From Aeromicrobium sp. Root344 (GTDB taxonomy: Bacteria; Actinomycetota; Actinomycetes; Propionibacteriales; Nocardioidaceae): DNA of 64,000 nt. Location: assembly GCF_001425755.1 (NCBI RefSeq), contig NZ_LMDH01000001.1, positions 2,159,479 through 2,223,478 of the forward strand. The letters run 5' to 3'. Below are positions 24,151 to 32,638 of this stretch, in pieces. The notes below the pieces were generated by a model that was not told the DNA's origin, did not search any database, and saw only the letters and a program-made list of their open reading frames with translations. The position numbers were made by a program, and so were the translations under genes. Every line of letters begins with the position of its first letter. Position 1 is the stretch's first letter.

Positions 24151-26130
24151 GTGCTCGATGTCTTGGTGCTCGACAACCACGACTCGTTCACGTGGAACCT
24201 CGTAGACCTCCTCGAGTCGTGCCCGGACACCCGGTGCCACGTTGTTACCAACGACCAAGCCGGGTGGACGGCTGCTGAGCTGGCGCACGTCGACGCCGTC
24301 GTCATCTCCCCGGGGCCCGGCCATCCTGCGAACCTGCGCGACTTCGGCCATGGAGGCGCCGTCATCCGTGCGGTGGAGGAGATGGCGATCCCGACCCTGG
24401 GGGTGTGCCTGGGTCACCAAGGGATCTGCTCTGCTCACGGGGCTGAAGTCGTCACCTACCCTGAGCCTCACCATGGCCGGCGTAGCGACATTGAGCACGA
24501 TGGCACGTCGCCGTTGTTCCACGCGATTCCTCGGCAGTTCGGCGCAGTCCGCTACAACTCGCTGACAGCCATGGGGGTCACGAGCCCACTGCGTGTCACG
24601 GCCTGGTGCGGGGACCTCGTCATGGCCGTCGAGCACGAGTCGCTCCCCATCTACGGTGTCCAGTTCCACCCCGAGTCGGCTGGCAGCGACGACGCGGGAC
24701 GGCAGGTCGTGCACAACTTCCTCGCCCTGGCCCGGGCGCGCCAAACCCAGGGACAGCCCTGGCGCCGTGAGCGCAAGGTCCGTGTCGAGGCGTCGACCGT
24801 CGACTTCGACGGTGATCTCTCAAGGCTGCAAGAGCGCTTCGCCGAGGGAGCGCCGTCGTACCTCCTCGAGAGTGCTGCTCCGCGAACGGACGAGCCGATG
24901 CGGTCCCACGTCGGCGTCTGCGGGCCGCACTGGATGCAGGCCGTCGCCGAAGTCTCCGGGTTCCGGCTGGAGTCCGCGCAGGGGGTGCGGGACCTCCCGG
25001 GCGGTCTCCTCGACTGGGTCGAGGACCACGCGACTTCCTGGAAGGCCAGCCACACATCGGGGACCATTCGGTGGGCGATCGCCGTCCCGTACGAGACCAC
25101 GGACCCGACGTGTCCTACGAGGGCCCTGTACTGCGACCGCACGATGGACTACGACCACGAGACCGGTCGACTCATCCTTCAGGCCGTCTGCAACGACGAC
25201 ACCGCGGCGGCAGCCCGGCGGTGGATCGAGGAGGTGATCCGCTTTTGCACACGACCCGAGAGTGCTGCGCGGAAGGACACCACAACGCTGGCCGGTTACC
25301 GCCTTGAGCTTCGCGACAGCGAGCAGGACTACATGCAGAAGGTGGCAGAGGCGAAAGAGCACATCCGCAAGGGGGAGTCCTATGAGCTCTGCCTCACCAG
25401 CAAGGTCGAGATCGTGGGGGAGCGGCGGCCCTTCGAGCTCTACCGCGCGCTGCGCGAAGTCTCGCCGAGCTTTTTCGCGGCTCACCTACGCTTCGGGGAC
25501 TTCTCCATTGTCTCCAGCTCGCCCGAGCGGTTCCTGCGTGTCGACGATGGGCGCTGCATAGCCGAGCCCATCAAGGGCACGCGACCGCGCGGGCGCACAC
25601 CTCAGGAGGATCGGGCGCACCGTGATGCCTTGCTGGCCAGCGAGAAGGACCAAGCGGAGAACCTGATGATCGTCGACCTCACCCGCAACGACCTGCGCCG
25701 CGTGTCCGTGCCGGACAGTGTCGTGGTCGAGCGTTTGTGCGACGTCGAGGCACACCCGACCGTGTTTCAGCTGACCAGCTCGGTGGCCTCGGTGCTCCGG
25801 GAGGGGACGACGATCTCGGAGCTGCTCGAAGCCGCGTTCCCTCCCGGCTCAATGACCGGTGCGCCCAAGGTCCGCTCGATCGAGCTCTTGTCGGAGCTGG
25901 AGGACGGCCACCGCCGGGGGTACTACTCCGGGACAATCGGGCATCTCTGTTCCGACGGCCGCCTAGACCTGTCAGTCGTGATCCGCGCCATCGTCGACGA
26001 CGGCGAGACCATGTCGTACGGCGTCGGCGGTGCGGTGACCGCCCTGTCGGATCCGTGGGAGGAGTTCGCCGAGCTGCTCGCCAAGTCGGCGGCGCTCGCG
26101 CAGGCGCTTCGCTGCTCGTTACCCGGTTGA
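24151..26130 (+). CDS. pabAB: Aminodeoxychorismate synthase, fused glutaminase and synthase
   Basis: 659 residues. Residues 1-200 are the glutamine amidotransferase: LDNHDSFTWNLVDLL, ISPGPGHP, the nucleophile in LGVCLGHQGICSAHG and the His-Glu pair in FHPESAG. After a linker and PabB N-terminal region, the chorismate-binding core has SYELCLTSKVEI, IKGTRPRGRTP, ENLMIVDLTRNDLRRV and PPGSMTGAPKVRSIELL. The product, aminodeoxychorismate, needs a PabC lyase (not in the window) to give p-aminobenzoate for FolP. Start is GTG at 24151; a nearby ATG is out of frame. It follows purU by 59 bases on the same strand. Such fusions also serve antibiotic clusters, but no such genes are here; supply of folate for demethylation is the better reading. 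Confidence 0.88.
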   Translation: MLDVLVLDNHDSFTWNLVDLLESCPDTRCHVVTNDQAGWTAAELAHVDAVVISPGPGHPANLRDFGHGGAVIRAVEEMAIPTLGVCLGHQGICSAHGAEVVTYPEPHHGRRSDIEHDGTSPLFHAIPRQFGAVRYNSLTAMGVTSPLRVTAWCGDLVMAVEHESLPIYGVQFHPESAGSDDAGRQVVHNFLALARARQTQGQPWRRERKVRVEASTVDFDGDLSRLQERFAEGAPSYLLESAAPRTDEPMRSHVGVCGPHWMQAVAEVSGFRLESAQGVRDLPGGLLDWVEDHATSWKASHTSGTIRWAIAVPYETTDPTCPTRALYCDRTMDYDHETGRLILQAVCNDDTAAAARRWIEEVIRFCTRPESAARKDTTTLAGYRLELRDSEQDYMQKVAEAKEHIRKGESYELCLTSKVEIVGERRPFELYRALREVSPSFFAAHLRFGDFSIVSSSPERFLRVDDGRCIAEPIKGTRPRGRTPQEDRAHRDALLASEKDQAENLMIVDLTRNDLRRVSVPDSVVVERLCDVEAHPTVFQLTSSVASVLREGTTISELLEAAFPPGSMTGAPKVRSIELLSELEDGHRRGYYSGTIGHLCSDGRLDLSVVIRAIVDDGETMSYGVGGAVTALSDPWEEFAELLAKSAALAQALRCSLPG

Positions 26131-26209
26131 TCAACTCATGGATCGTGTGAGGGATGGTGACAGCGCGTGACGCCGAGAGAAATGTGCATTATTCTGCGCA
26201 TCGAGTGTA

Positions 26210-26224
26210 CGATGGTGCACATCG
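26210..26224. promoter_or_regulatory. Inverted repeat CGATG-N5-CATCG ahead of the VOC gene
   Basis: CGATG-GTGCA-CATCG lies 29-43 bases before the VOC-family start. A related half-site run TGTGCATTATTCTGCGCATCG is just upstream (26184-26204). The pair may be the operator of the XRE-cupin regulator encoded two genes on. Confidence 0.45.
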
Positions 26225-26252
26225 GATGCCATCGATTCCACAGGAGCTCTCC

Positions 26253-26684
26253 ATGACCGACGCACATCGCCCGCCGTTCCACCTGGCCATCCCGGTGCAC
26301 GACATCGAGGCTGCACGCCACTTCTACGGTCGGGTGCTGGGCTTCGAAGCCGGGCGCTCGGACACGCGGTGGACGGACTGGAACGTCGAGGGCCATCAGG
26401 TCGTGACTCACGAGGTCGACCATCATCAAAATGCCGTTGCTGGCACGAACCCGGTGGACGGCCATCAGGTGCCTGTACCTCACTTCGGCCTCGTGCTGGA
26501 GGTCGACCGCTTTCAGGAGCTGGCGGCTCGTCTTGGCGACGCAGGCGTCGAGTTCGTGATCAAGCCGTACGTCCGGTTCGAGGGCGAGCCGGGGGAGCAG
26601 TGGACGATGTTCTTCCTCGACCCGTCGGGGAATGCTTTGGAGTTCAAGGCATTCCGAGACCTGTCCCAGCTGTTCGCAGTCTGA
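26253..26684 (+). CDS. VOC (glyoxalase/extradiol-dioxygenase fold) protein
   Basis: 143 residues, one pair of beta-alpha-beta-beta-beta modules. Likely metal ligands: His in [13 protein letters not shown] (residue about 9), His in [13 protein letters not shown] and Glu in GNALEFKAF near 133. The shape is that of small VOC proteins; annotated relatives include lyases, epimerases and dioxygenases. ATG at 26253 behind caggagctct is preferred to an upstream ATG at 26226. It starts a run with the XRE-cupin regulator and an NAD(P)-binding protein. It is too short for a usual type I extradiol dioxygenase, though metal-dependent catalysis on a pathway intermediate is possible. Confidence 0.75.
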   Translation: MTDAHRPPFHLAIPVHDIEAARHFYGRVLGFEAGRSDTRWTDWNVEGHQVVTHEVDHHQNAVAGTNPVDGHQVPVPHFGLVLEVDRFQELAARLGDAGVEFVIKPYVRFEGEPGEQWTMFFLDPSGNALEFKAFRDLSQLFAV

Positions 26685-26711
26685 CCTGTCAGGGCTCCAG
26701 AAGGTGACGAG

Positions 26712-27338
26712 TTGAACTCCCCAGAGCAGTTGCCCGACGATGCCGCGAGCCTGACTGGCGACGGGTCGATCGCCGAGGACTTCCTGGCACAGATCGGATC
26801 GCGGATCCGCGCACTGCGACAACAGCGAGGGTTGACGATGCAGCAACTCGCCGACAACGCGTCGATCAGTCGGCGTCTGTTGACCCAGATCGAGCACGGG
26901 CAGGCCAACCCCAGCCTCGTGGCGATCACACGGATCGCCCGCCAGCTGGGTACGGACTTCACGTCCTTGCTCGACGGCGCAGCTGACTCGCCGGGCCCCG
27001 TCGAGGTGTTCGGCTCACAGGATCGAGTCCTGGTCTGGACCAGCGCGGCGGGCAGCACCTCGCACCTGCTCGTGGCAACCAGCCCCCGACGCACCGCAGA
27101 CCTGTGGCTGTGGCACCTCTTGCCAGATGACGCCTACCAGGGGCGCGCCGATCCGAGTCATTCCCAGGAGCTCTTCTACGTGATGGACGGGGTGCTGACC
27201 ATCAGGACCGGAGATGTTGAAGTCGATGTTCCCGCAGGCAGCGCCAGTCGCCTGCAGAGCGATCGGACGTACTCCTATCACAACCACGGGAGCGACCCCG
27301 TCGTGTTCGTCCGGACCGTCTCACTCAGCGCCAGCTGA
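26712..27338 (+). CDS. XRE-family regulator with C-terminal cupin
   Basis: 208 residues from a TTG start at 26712 (upstream agaaggtgacg). A Cro/cI helix-turn-helix occupies about 28-85 (IRALRQQRGLTMQQLADNAS, ISRRLLTQIEHGQANPS). The C-terminal cupin has HSQELFYVMDGVLTIRTGDVE and YSYHNHGSDPVVF. Regulators of this build often sense a small acid or amine and repress an adjacent catabolic gene. It lies 27 bases after the VOC gene and probably controls it through the dyad at 26210. Confidence 0.85.
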   Translation: MNSPEQLPDDAASLTGDGSIAEDFLAQIGSRIRALRQQRGLTMQQLADNASISRRLLTQIEHGQANPSLVAITRIARQLGTDFTSLLDGAADSPGPVEVFGSQDRVLVWTSAAGSTSHLLVATSPRRTADLWLWHLLPDDAYQGRADPSHSQELFYVMDGVLTIRTGDVEVDVPAGSASRLQSDRTYSYHNHGSDPVVFVRTVSLSAS

Positions 27339-27382
27339 CCCTACAAATCTCCGCCTGCCGCATGCGGAGGAAGGAATGTGTC

Positions 27383-28036
27383 ATGAAGGTCTTCCAGATC
27401 GGTGCTGCCGGCGGTATCGGCCGCCGGCTGTCCGAGCTCCTCATCGCCCGCGGAGACGTGGTGACGGGAATGCATCGCAAGCCGGAGCAAGCCGCCACCA
27501 TCACGCAATCAGGCGCCGATGCCGTCGTCGGCGATCTGATCGCCGATTCGGTTGAGGAGCTTGCCGCCAAGCTCGAGGGGCACGATGCCGTGGTGTTTTC
27601 CGCGGGGGCGCACGGTACGGGCCGGGAGAACACGACCCTGATCGATGGTCGCGGCGTCGAGAAGGCTTCGGCCGCTGCGCAGATCGCCGGCGCCACGCGC
27701 TTCATCCTCGTCTCAGTCTTCCCGGACGCCGAGCGCGATGCGCCTCCCAGCGACGGATTCGAGCACTACATGCGGGTCAAGAAGGCAGCCGACGTCCATC
27801 TGGCCGGCACGCCGCTCGACTGGGTCATCGTGCGGCCGGGTGTCCTCAAGGACGAGCCCGGTGATGGCCGCGTCACGGCCGGGCCGGCGGTCGAGTATGG
27901 AGACGTTCATAGAGACAACGTCGCAGCGTTGATCGACGCGATCTTGCACGAGCCTCGGATCAGCCGCACGATTCTCGAGGTGACGGACGGTCCGGTGCCC
28001 GTCGCCGCCGCCGTCTCCGCACTTCTCCAGATCTGA
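27383..28036 (+). CDS. Atypical short-chain dehydrogenase / NAD(P)-binding protein
   Basis: 217 residues with an N-terminal dinucleotide fold, VFQIGAAGGIGRRLSELLIARG (GxxGxxG), and ATRFILVSVFPD in the active-site strand, followed by GFEHYMRVKKAAD, giving the YxxxK-like element of atypical SDRs. DWVIVRPGVLKDEPGDG is typical of the NmrA/YwnB-type group. ATG at 27383 sits behind gcggaggaagg; the earlier in-frame ATG at 27362 overlaps that ribosome-binding site. Probably co-transcribed with the XRE-cupin gene (44 bases). Substrate unknown; some members bind NADP as redox sensors. Confidence 0.8.
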   Translation: MKVFQIGAAGGIGRRLSELLIARGDVVTGMHRKPEQAATITQSGADAVVGDLIADSVEELAAKLEGHDAVVFSAGAHGTGRENTTLIDGRGVEKASAAAQIAGATRFILVSVFPDAERDAPPSDGFEHYMRVKKAADVHLAGTPLDWVIVRPGVLKDEPGDGRVTAGPAVEYGDVHRDNVAALIDAILHEPRISRTILEVTDGPVPVAAAVSALLQI

Positions 28037-28110
28037 CCCTCAGGAGGAGGCCGGGCGTGTCCGCACGCCCGCGGACCGGCGGGCACGGCGCCCTCGTTCT
28101 TGTCCGACAT

Positions 28111-28151
28111 CGCGTAATACCGTATGCTCAATAAGCGCGTAATACGGTATG
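28111..28151. promoter_or_regulatory. Paired operator-like repeats upstream of the aldehyde dehydrogenase
   Basis: CGCGTAATACCGTATG (28111-28126) and CGCGTAATACGGTATG (28136-28151) differ at one base and are 25 bases apart start to start. Each holds the odd-centred palindrome ATAC-S-GTAT. The last 14 bases of the second copy occur exactly, in inverted orientation, at 33947-33960 beside a GntR gene, which marks that regulator as the likely binder. Confidence 0.65.
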
Positions 28152-28204
28152 CCGACCGATTTCGATGTGACCTTGCCGCTCGGCCGCACGACAGGAGTGA
28201 ATGT

Positions 28205-29680
28205 ATGGACGTATCTATCGCTGAGGAAGAGACCACGATCCGGCCGGTGGACTTCAGCGGCCCGTACGGCGTGCTCATCGACGGCGCCGTCGTGGCGACG
28301 GACGAGGCGTTCGACGTGCTCAACCCGGCCGACAACGAGGTCATCGCACGGGCGCCACTCGCGACTACGGACCACATGGAGCAGGCCGTCGGCGCTGCCA
28401 AACGCGCGTTCCCGGCCTGGGCCAAGCTGACAGCTGATCAACGCGAGGCGTACATCGTCGAGTTCTTCGAGGCCCTCGAGGCCCAGAAGGAGGATTTCAT
28501 CACCCTTCTCTCACTCGAACAGGGAAAGCCGCGCTACAGCCAGGCGGACTTCGAAGTGAACCTTGCGAACCCGTGGGTCCCCGAGACTGCGAAGTCGAGG
28601 TTGAAGGACGTCGTTCTCGAGGAGGATGACGATCGCCGAGTCGAGCTCCGTCGGACTCCCCTGGGAGTGGTCGGAGCGATCATTCCCTGGAACTACCCGT
28701 ACCTCCACGTCCTCTGGAAGACAGTGCCGGCACTGATCACCGGCAACACGGTCGTCCTGAAGCCGTCGCCGTACACGCCGCTCTGCGCACTGAGGATTGG
28801 TGAGCTGGCCGCTCAGGTCTTTCCCGCGGGAGTGTTCAACATCGTGACAGGTGGCAACGAGCTCGGACAGGTCCTGACCGAGCACCCGGACGTGGACATG
28901 ATCACCTTCACCGGCTCAACCGCAACGGGGGCTAAGATCATGGCCGCCTGCGCCCGCAGCATCAAGCGTGTGACACTGGAGCTGGGCGGAAACGATCCCG
29001 CAATCCTGCTGCCTGACGCCGACTGGAGAGATGCGGTCCCCAAGGTCTTCTGGGCCGCCTTCGGAAACTCGGGGCAGTGGTGCATCGCCGCAAAGCGCAT
29101 CTACGTACACCGTTCGTTCCATGCGGACTTCGTCAACGCGATGGTGGAGTATGCGAAGACGCAGAAGGTCGGAGACGGGATGGACCCGTCCAGCGATCTT
29201 GGACCGGTCAACAACCGCATGCAGTACGACAAGCTCCGGGACCTGTTCGCCGACATCAAGAAGAACGAGTACAGCGTGCCGCTCGGCGGCATCATCGACG
29301 AGACACATGCGGGCAACTTTGTTCCGATCACGCTCGTCGACAACCCCCCGGACGACAGCCGAGTCGTCCAGGAAGAGCCGTTCGGCCCGGTCGTGCCGAT
29401 ACTCGCGTACGACGACGTGGACGAAGTCGTCGAGCGAGCCAACGACAGCGTCTTCGGTCTCGGCGCCACGGTGTGGGGAAGAGACCTCCAGGGTGCACTG
29501 GACGTGGCCGACCGCATCGCGTCGGGCAATGTGTGGATCAATGGCGGACAGAGCCACCCGACCAATGCTCCGTTCGGGGGCCACAAGCAGTCCGGCCTGA
29601 GCGTGGAGCACGGGGACGAGGGGCTCGCCTCACACACCAACAACAAGACGGTTGTGATCCTCAAGCGACCCGCGTCGTAA
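28205..29680 (+). CDS. NAD(P)-dependent aldehyde dehydrogenase
   Basis: 491 residues, full length. Landmarks: GVVGAIIPWNYPYLHVLWK (cofactor region), FTGSTATGAKIM, the general-base motif LELGGNDPAILL, and the nucleophile in FGNSGQWCIAAKR; the C-terminus has APFGGHKQSGLSVEHG. ATG at 28205 (MDVSIAEEE) is behind acaggagtga; a longer frame reaches back across the operator repeats and is rejected. The two repeats upstream suggest GntR control shared with the ADH at 34031, so an alcohol-aldehyde-acid sequence is plausible. The aldehyde could be aromatic (vanillin-like) or aliphatic; family sequence does not decide by eye. Confidence 0.88.
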   Translation: MDVSIAEEETTIRPVDFSGPYGVLIDGAVVATDEAFDVLNPADNEVIARAPLATTDHMEQAVGAAKRAFPAWAKLTADQREAYIVEFFEALEAQKEDFITLLSLEQGKPRYSQADFEVNLANPWVPETAKSRLKDVVLEEDDDRRVELRRTPLGVVGAIIPWNYPYLHVLWKTVPALITGNTVVLKPSPYTPLCALRIGELAAQVFPAGVFNIVTGGNELGQVLTEHPDVDMITFTGSTATGAKIMAACARSIKRVTLELGGNDPAILLPDADWRDAVPKVFWAAFGNSGQWCIAAKRIYVHRSFHADFVNAMVEYAKTQKVGDGMDPSSDLGPVNNRMQYDKLRDLFADIKKNEYSVPLGGIIDETHAGNFVPITLVDNPPDDSRVVQEEPFGPVVPILAYDDVDEVVERANDSVFGLGATVWGRDLQGALDVADRIASGNVWINGGQSHPTNAPFGGHKQSGLSVEHGDEGLASHTNNKTVVILKRPAS

Positions 29681-29703
29681 CGAGACAAAGCCCTGTACGA
29701 GCT

Positions 29704-29737
29704 GTGAGCTCCCGACCTCAAGCGGTCGGGAGCTCAC
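29704..29737. terminator. Strong stem-loop after the aldehyde dehydrogenase
   Basis: A perfect 14-base stem (29704-29717 with 29724-29737) closes a six-base loop TCAAGC and is followed by TTTCAC. It lies 24 bases after the ALDH stop and probably ends that transcript. Confidence 0.75.
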
Positions 29738-29775
29738 TTTCACAACTGAGTCTCGGGAGACCAGACAGGACCAAC

Positions 29776-29949
29776 ATGAGTTCGACAGCCACCACGACGA
29801 CGCCCCACATCGACCCGGTCGGATACGTCGGCCCGTCCGCGCCGTTCAGATGGGTCAAGCAGAGCGGCCTGGGCAGGGAAGGGGCACGTGAGGGAATGCG
29901 TGAGTTCTGCGAGACCCAGTACGCCTCTGTCGACTGGTGCACGGCATGA
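29776..29949 (+). pseudogene. Internally deleted aldehyde dehydrogenase remnant (57 codons)
   Basis: A short frame with a good ribosome-binding site (acagga) encodes 57 residues. Residues about 24-52 read APFRWVKQSGLGREGAREG and then MREFCETQY, which is the very C-terminal tail of a succinate-semialdehyde-type ALDH (usual form APFGGVKQSGLGREGG...EFLETKY). The first 20 residues look like an ALDH-style N-terminus, and nothing of the catalytic body is left. So it appears to be an ALDH whose middle has been deleted. It overlaps the NDH-2 start by 4 bases and might still be translated as a leader for it. Confidence 0.7.
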
Positions 29950-31241
29950 CTCGGCGGGTCGTCGTCGTTGGTGGCGGCTACGCGGGAATCACCGCAGCAG
30001 GACGTCTGCGTAGGAAGCTGCGCGCCGACGTCGAGGTGGTCCTGGTCAACCCACACGGTTACATGACCTACCAGCCGCTGCTGCCCGAGGTGGCCGCAGG
30101 CACGGTTGCACCTGGGCACGTGGTCGTTCCCCTCCGAAGCGCGTTGCCCGGCGTCAGCGTCGTGAGGGGGCTGCTCCAGGGTCTCGACCTCCGGACCAGG
30201 ACGGCGACCGTGAGCTCACGCCATGGCGATGTTGCGCTTCGCTATGACGAGCTCCTGCTGGCCGTTGGGGGAGTCACCCGCACGTTTCCCGTTCCGGGGC
30301 TCCTCGAGCATGCGATCGGCTTCCGCACCGTGGAAGAGGCGCTCCACCTCGGCAACCGAATCCTCGGGCAACTGGAGCTGGCCGCCGCCTCGAAGGATCA
30401 GGAAACGCGCCTGCGCCATCTGACCTTTGTGTTCGTGGGAGCGGGCTATGCGGGAGTTGAGGCCTTGGCCGAGCTCGAAGACATGGTCCGCAGAGAGATC
30501 AAGCATTATCCCGAGCTCGACGCCGAACCCCTTCGCTGGGTTCTGGTCGAAGCCGGTGAGCGGATCCTGGGTCAGCTACCAGAACGTCTCGGGAAGTACG
30601 TCGACGCCCAGCTGAGGAGACGTGGCGTTTCGGTGCGAACCGGAACGACGATCGAGACCATGGCCGGCGGCCGCGTGCAGCTCAGCGATGGCAGCACGTT
30701 GACCACCGACACAGTCGTCTGGACGGCGGGCGTGGTTGCCCCACCCTTGCTCAAGCGACTTGGCCTGCCTGTCGATCCGGCGGGTCGGGTCCGGACCGAT
30801 GCCACCCTCCGAGTCCACGGGATCGACAACCTCTGGGCGCTCGGCGACTGCGCGTCGGTCCCGGATGTCCACTCCGGGGAGATGTGTGCGCCCACCGCGC
30901 AGCACGCTGTGCGCCAGGCGGTACGTGCGGCCGACAATGTGGTGGCAGCGCTGCGGGCGCGTACCCCGCGTCCTTACCGGCACAAGGACGCGGGCGCTGT
31001 GGCGTCGCTCGGCTTGGGCAAAGGTGTCGCCGAGCTCTACGGCGTACCCCTTCGGGGATACGCGGCTTGGCTGGTGCACCGCCTCTATCACGGTCTGCGG
31101 CTGCCGAACCGTCGGCGCCGTCTTCTCGTGGTGCTCAACTGGATGCTGGGGTCCTTCTCCCGCGATCCCGTGGCGATGCCCGCCTTGGAGTCTCCGCGTC
31201 AGCCGCTGCGTGAAGCCCACGAACAGCAGGCAGTTCAGTAG
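29946..31241 (+). CDS. Type II NADH dehydrogenase-like flavoprotein
   Basis: 431 residues. Two dinucleotide-binding folds: RVVVVGGGYAGITAAGRL at the N-terminus (FAD) and TFVFVGAGYAGVEALAELED in the middle (NADH), then VVWTAGVVAPPLLKRLGLPVD and the second FAD motif NLWALGDCASVPD. The GYMTYQPLLPEVAAG segment is characteristic of NDH-2. It passes electrons from NADH to quinone at the membrane surface without pumping protons. ATG at 29946 overlaps the ALDH remnant; GTG at 29937 is an alternative. It may help reoxidise NADH made by the dehydrogenases around it (inference). Confidence 0.85.
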   Translation: MTRRVVVVGGGYAGITAAGRLRRKLRADVEVVLVNPHGYMTYQPLLPEVAAGTVAPGHVVVPLRSALPGVSVVRGLLQGLDLRTRTATVSSRHGDVALRYDELLLAVGGVTRTFPVPGLLEHAIGFRTVEEALHLGNRILGQLELAAASKDQETRLRHLTFVFVGAGYAGVEALAELEDMVRREIKHYPELDAEPLRWVLVEAGERILGQLPERLGKYVDAQLRRRGVSVRTGTTIETMAGGRVQLSDGSTLTTDTVVWTAGVVAPPLLKRLGLPVDPAGRVRTDATLRVHGIDNLWALGDCASVPDVHSGEMCAPTAQHAVRQAVRAADNVVAALRARTPRPYRHKDAGAVASLGLGKGVAELYGVPLRGYAAWLVHRLYHGLRLPNRRRRLLVVLNWMLGSFSRDPVAMPALESPRQPLREAHEQQAVQ

Positions 31242-31248
31242 GAGCAAA

Positions 31249-31313
31249 GGGCGCTCACTGTGAGGCGCGTCAGCGCCCGTGAAGACTCAAAGGACTGACG
31301 ATGAGTCAGTCCT
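31249..31313. terminator. Two stem-loops between convergent genes
   Basis: GGGCGCT (31249-31255) pairs with AGCGCCC (31272-31278), and AGGACTGAC (31291-31299) pairs with GTCAGTCCT (31305-31313) around GATGA. They lie between the NDH-2 stop and the hydrolase stop, a place for a bidirectional terminator. Confidence 0.6.
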
Positions 31314-32601
31314 CCGTTCCAGGCACTGCGGCCGCGTCGATCGCCGCCAGCGCCCACGCCAGGTGCTGGGCAAACACAGGCGGATTCTCGGCGTGGGGAA
31401 AGTGGCCGAGCTCCGGCATGGGGCGGTAGATCGCCGAAGGTATCTGTGCGGCGAGCTCGCGTGTGGCCGCGCTGGGTACCGAGTAGTCATAGGCCCCGGA
31501 CATCAGCACGATCGGCGGAGCTTCGTTCTCCAGCATCTCGCGGACGTTGTCGATGTCCCAGCAGTCGGTGTAGTACCTGATGTCGCGTTCGTAGACGCCG
31601 AACCCGCCCTGCGAATATCCCCACCACACTCGGTCCCGATCGATCTTCGGTGAGTGGGGCGACATCAGGCCGCAGGTCCACTCGGGTACGAACAGCGTCT
31701 GGTTGACGAGGGGACTGCGCTGCCAAGCGTTGTGGCGATTCGCGACCCTCGGCCCGGCCTGACAGCTCACCACACCGGCGATGCTGCTCGGATGGCGCGC
31801 GGCCATCTCGATGACTGCCGCGCCGGCCATGGAGGCCCCGACGATCACCGGCGGCTCCGGCAGGTCGAGCGCGGAGATGACTGCGGCGACGCACGCGGTG
31901 TAGCTCTCGCTCGTCAATGAGTAGTCCAGGTTGTCCGACTCGTACGAAGGGTTGGAGCGCCCGTGCCAAGGCAAGTCGAAGGCGATGAGCTGCCGGCCCG
32001 GGAACAACTCGGCGAGGGTGAACAGTCCGTGGTACTGCCGACCGTCGGCGCCAGCGGTATGGAGCAACAGGACCGGCCGGCCCGAGCCGACGGTCTCGAC
32101 GAAGACGTCGCAAGCGCCCCACGGATCGACGTCGATGCGGACGTAGCGGCCAGTGACAGCGGCAAGGGATCCGGAAGCCCTCTCCCGCGTTGCTGCGGCC
32201 CGATTGCTGAGCATCTCGACGGCCCGGCGGACGAGCTGCACATGCTGCGCGAACACCGTCGTGTCTCCGAGCACCGTTCCAGTGCCACGCGGGGCCAGAT
32301 GTGCCAGGACGTGTTGGGTGCCAGGGGTCGGAGACTGAGACGCTGCCTCGAGCCAATCGGCGTGGTCGAGCTCGACGTTGAACACTGGATCGTCCCCAGC
32401 ATCTACGCCGCCGCCGGCCACGCGCATGACGATTCCGGTGCCATCGCGAGACGTCAGAGCGAACGTGGTGTCGACGCCCTCGGCAAGGGCCAGGAACTCA
32501 TGGTCTGTGTTCAGCATCGCGGGGAGCGAGTGCCAACGGAGGGACGTCGGTGGGTCGCTCTCGTGGGTCGATGCAGCGAACACGCGATTTTCTGCGGTCA
32601 T
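31306..32601 (-). CDS. Alpha/beta hydrolase with N-terminal SCP2-like region
   Basis: 431 residues. The C-terminal 270 residues are an alpha/beta hydrolase: VLLLHTAGADGRQYHGLF (oxyanion region), nucleophile Ser in VIVGASMAGAAVIEM, acid in LMSGAYDYSVPS and His in ELGHFPHAENP. The N-terminal 150 residues (FALTSRDGTGIVMRVAGG; VFNVELDHADWLEA) resemble an SCP2 sterol-carrier-like lipid-binding unit, an uncommon addition. Start set at 32601 (MTAENRVFA), 37 bases after the CMD stop. Operon GntR-CMD-hydrolase. Hydrolase next to a CMD protein recalls the PcaD/PcaC pair, but it is not a plain PcaD; ester or ring hydrolysis of a hydrophobic substrate is suggested. Confidence 0.8.
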   Translation of the reverse strand: MTAENRVFAASTHESDPPTSLRWHSLPAMLNTDHEFLALAEGVDTTFALTSRDGTGIVMRVAGGGVDAGDDPVFNVELDHADWLEAASQSPTPGTQHVLAHLAPRGTGTVLGDTTVFAQHVQLVRRAVEMLSNRAAATRERASGSLAAVTGRYVRIDVDPWGACDVFVETVGSGRPVLLLHTAGADGRQYHGLFTLAELFPGRQLIAFDLPWHGRSNPSYESDNLDYSLTSESYTACVAAVISALDLPEPPVIVGASMAGAAVIEMAARHPSSIAGVVSCQAGPRVANRHNAWQRSPLVNQTLFVPEWTCGLMSPHSPKIDRDRVWWGYSQGGFGVYERDIRYYTDCWDIDNVREMLENEAPPIVLMSGAYDYSVPSAATRELAAQIPSAIYRPMPELGHFPHAENPPVFAQHLAWALAAIDAAAVPGTED

Positions 32602-32638
32602 CGAGAGTGTCCCGGACGTCCGGCGAAACGCGCTCCGG

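Noticed and set aside
29776..29949. Genuine small protein unrelated to ALDH
   Set aside because: The VKQSGLGREG and EFCETQY stretch is too characteristic of an ALDH C-terminus to be accidental; kept as a remnant.
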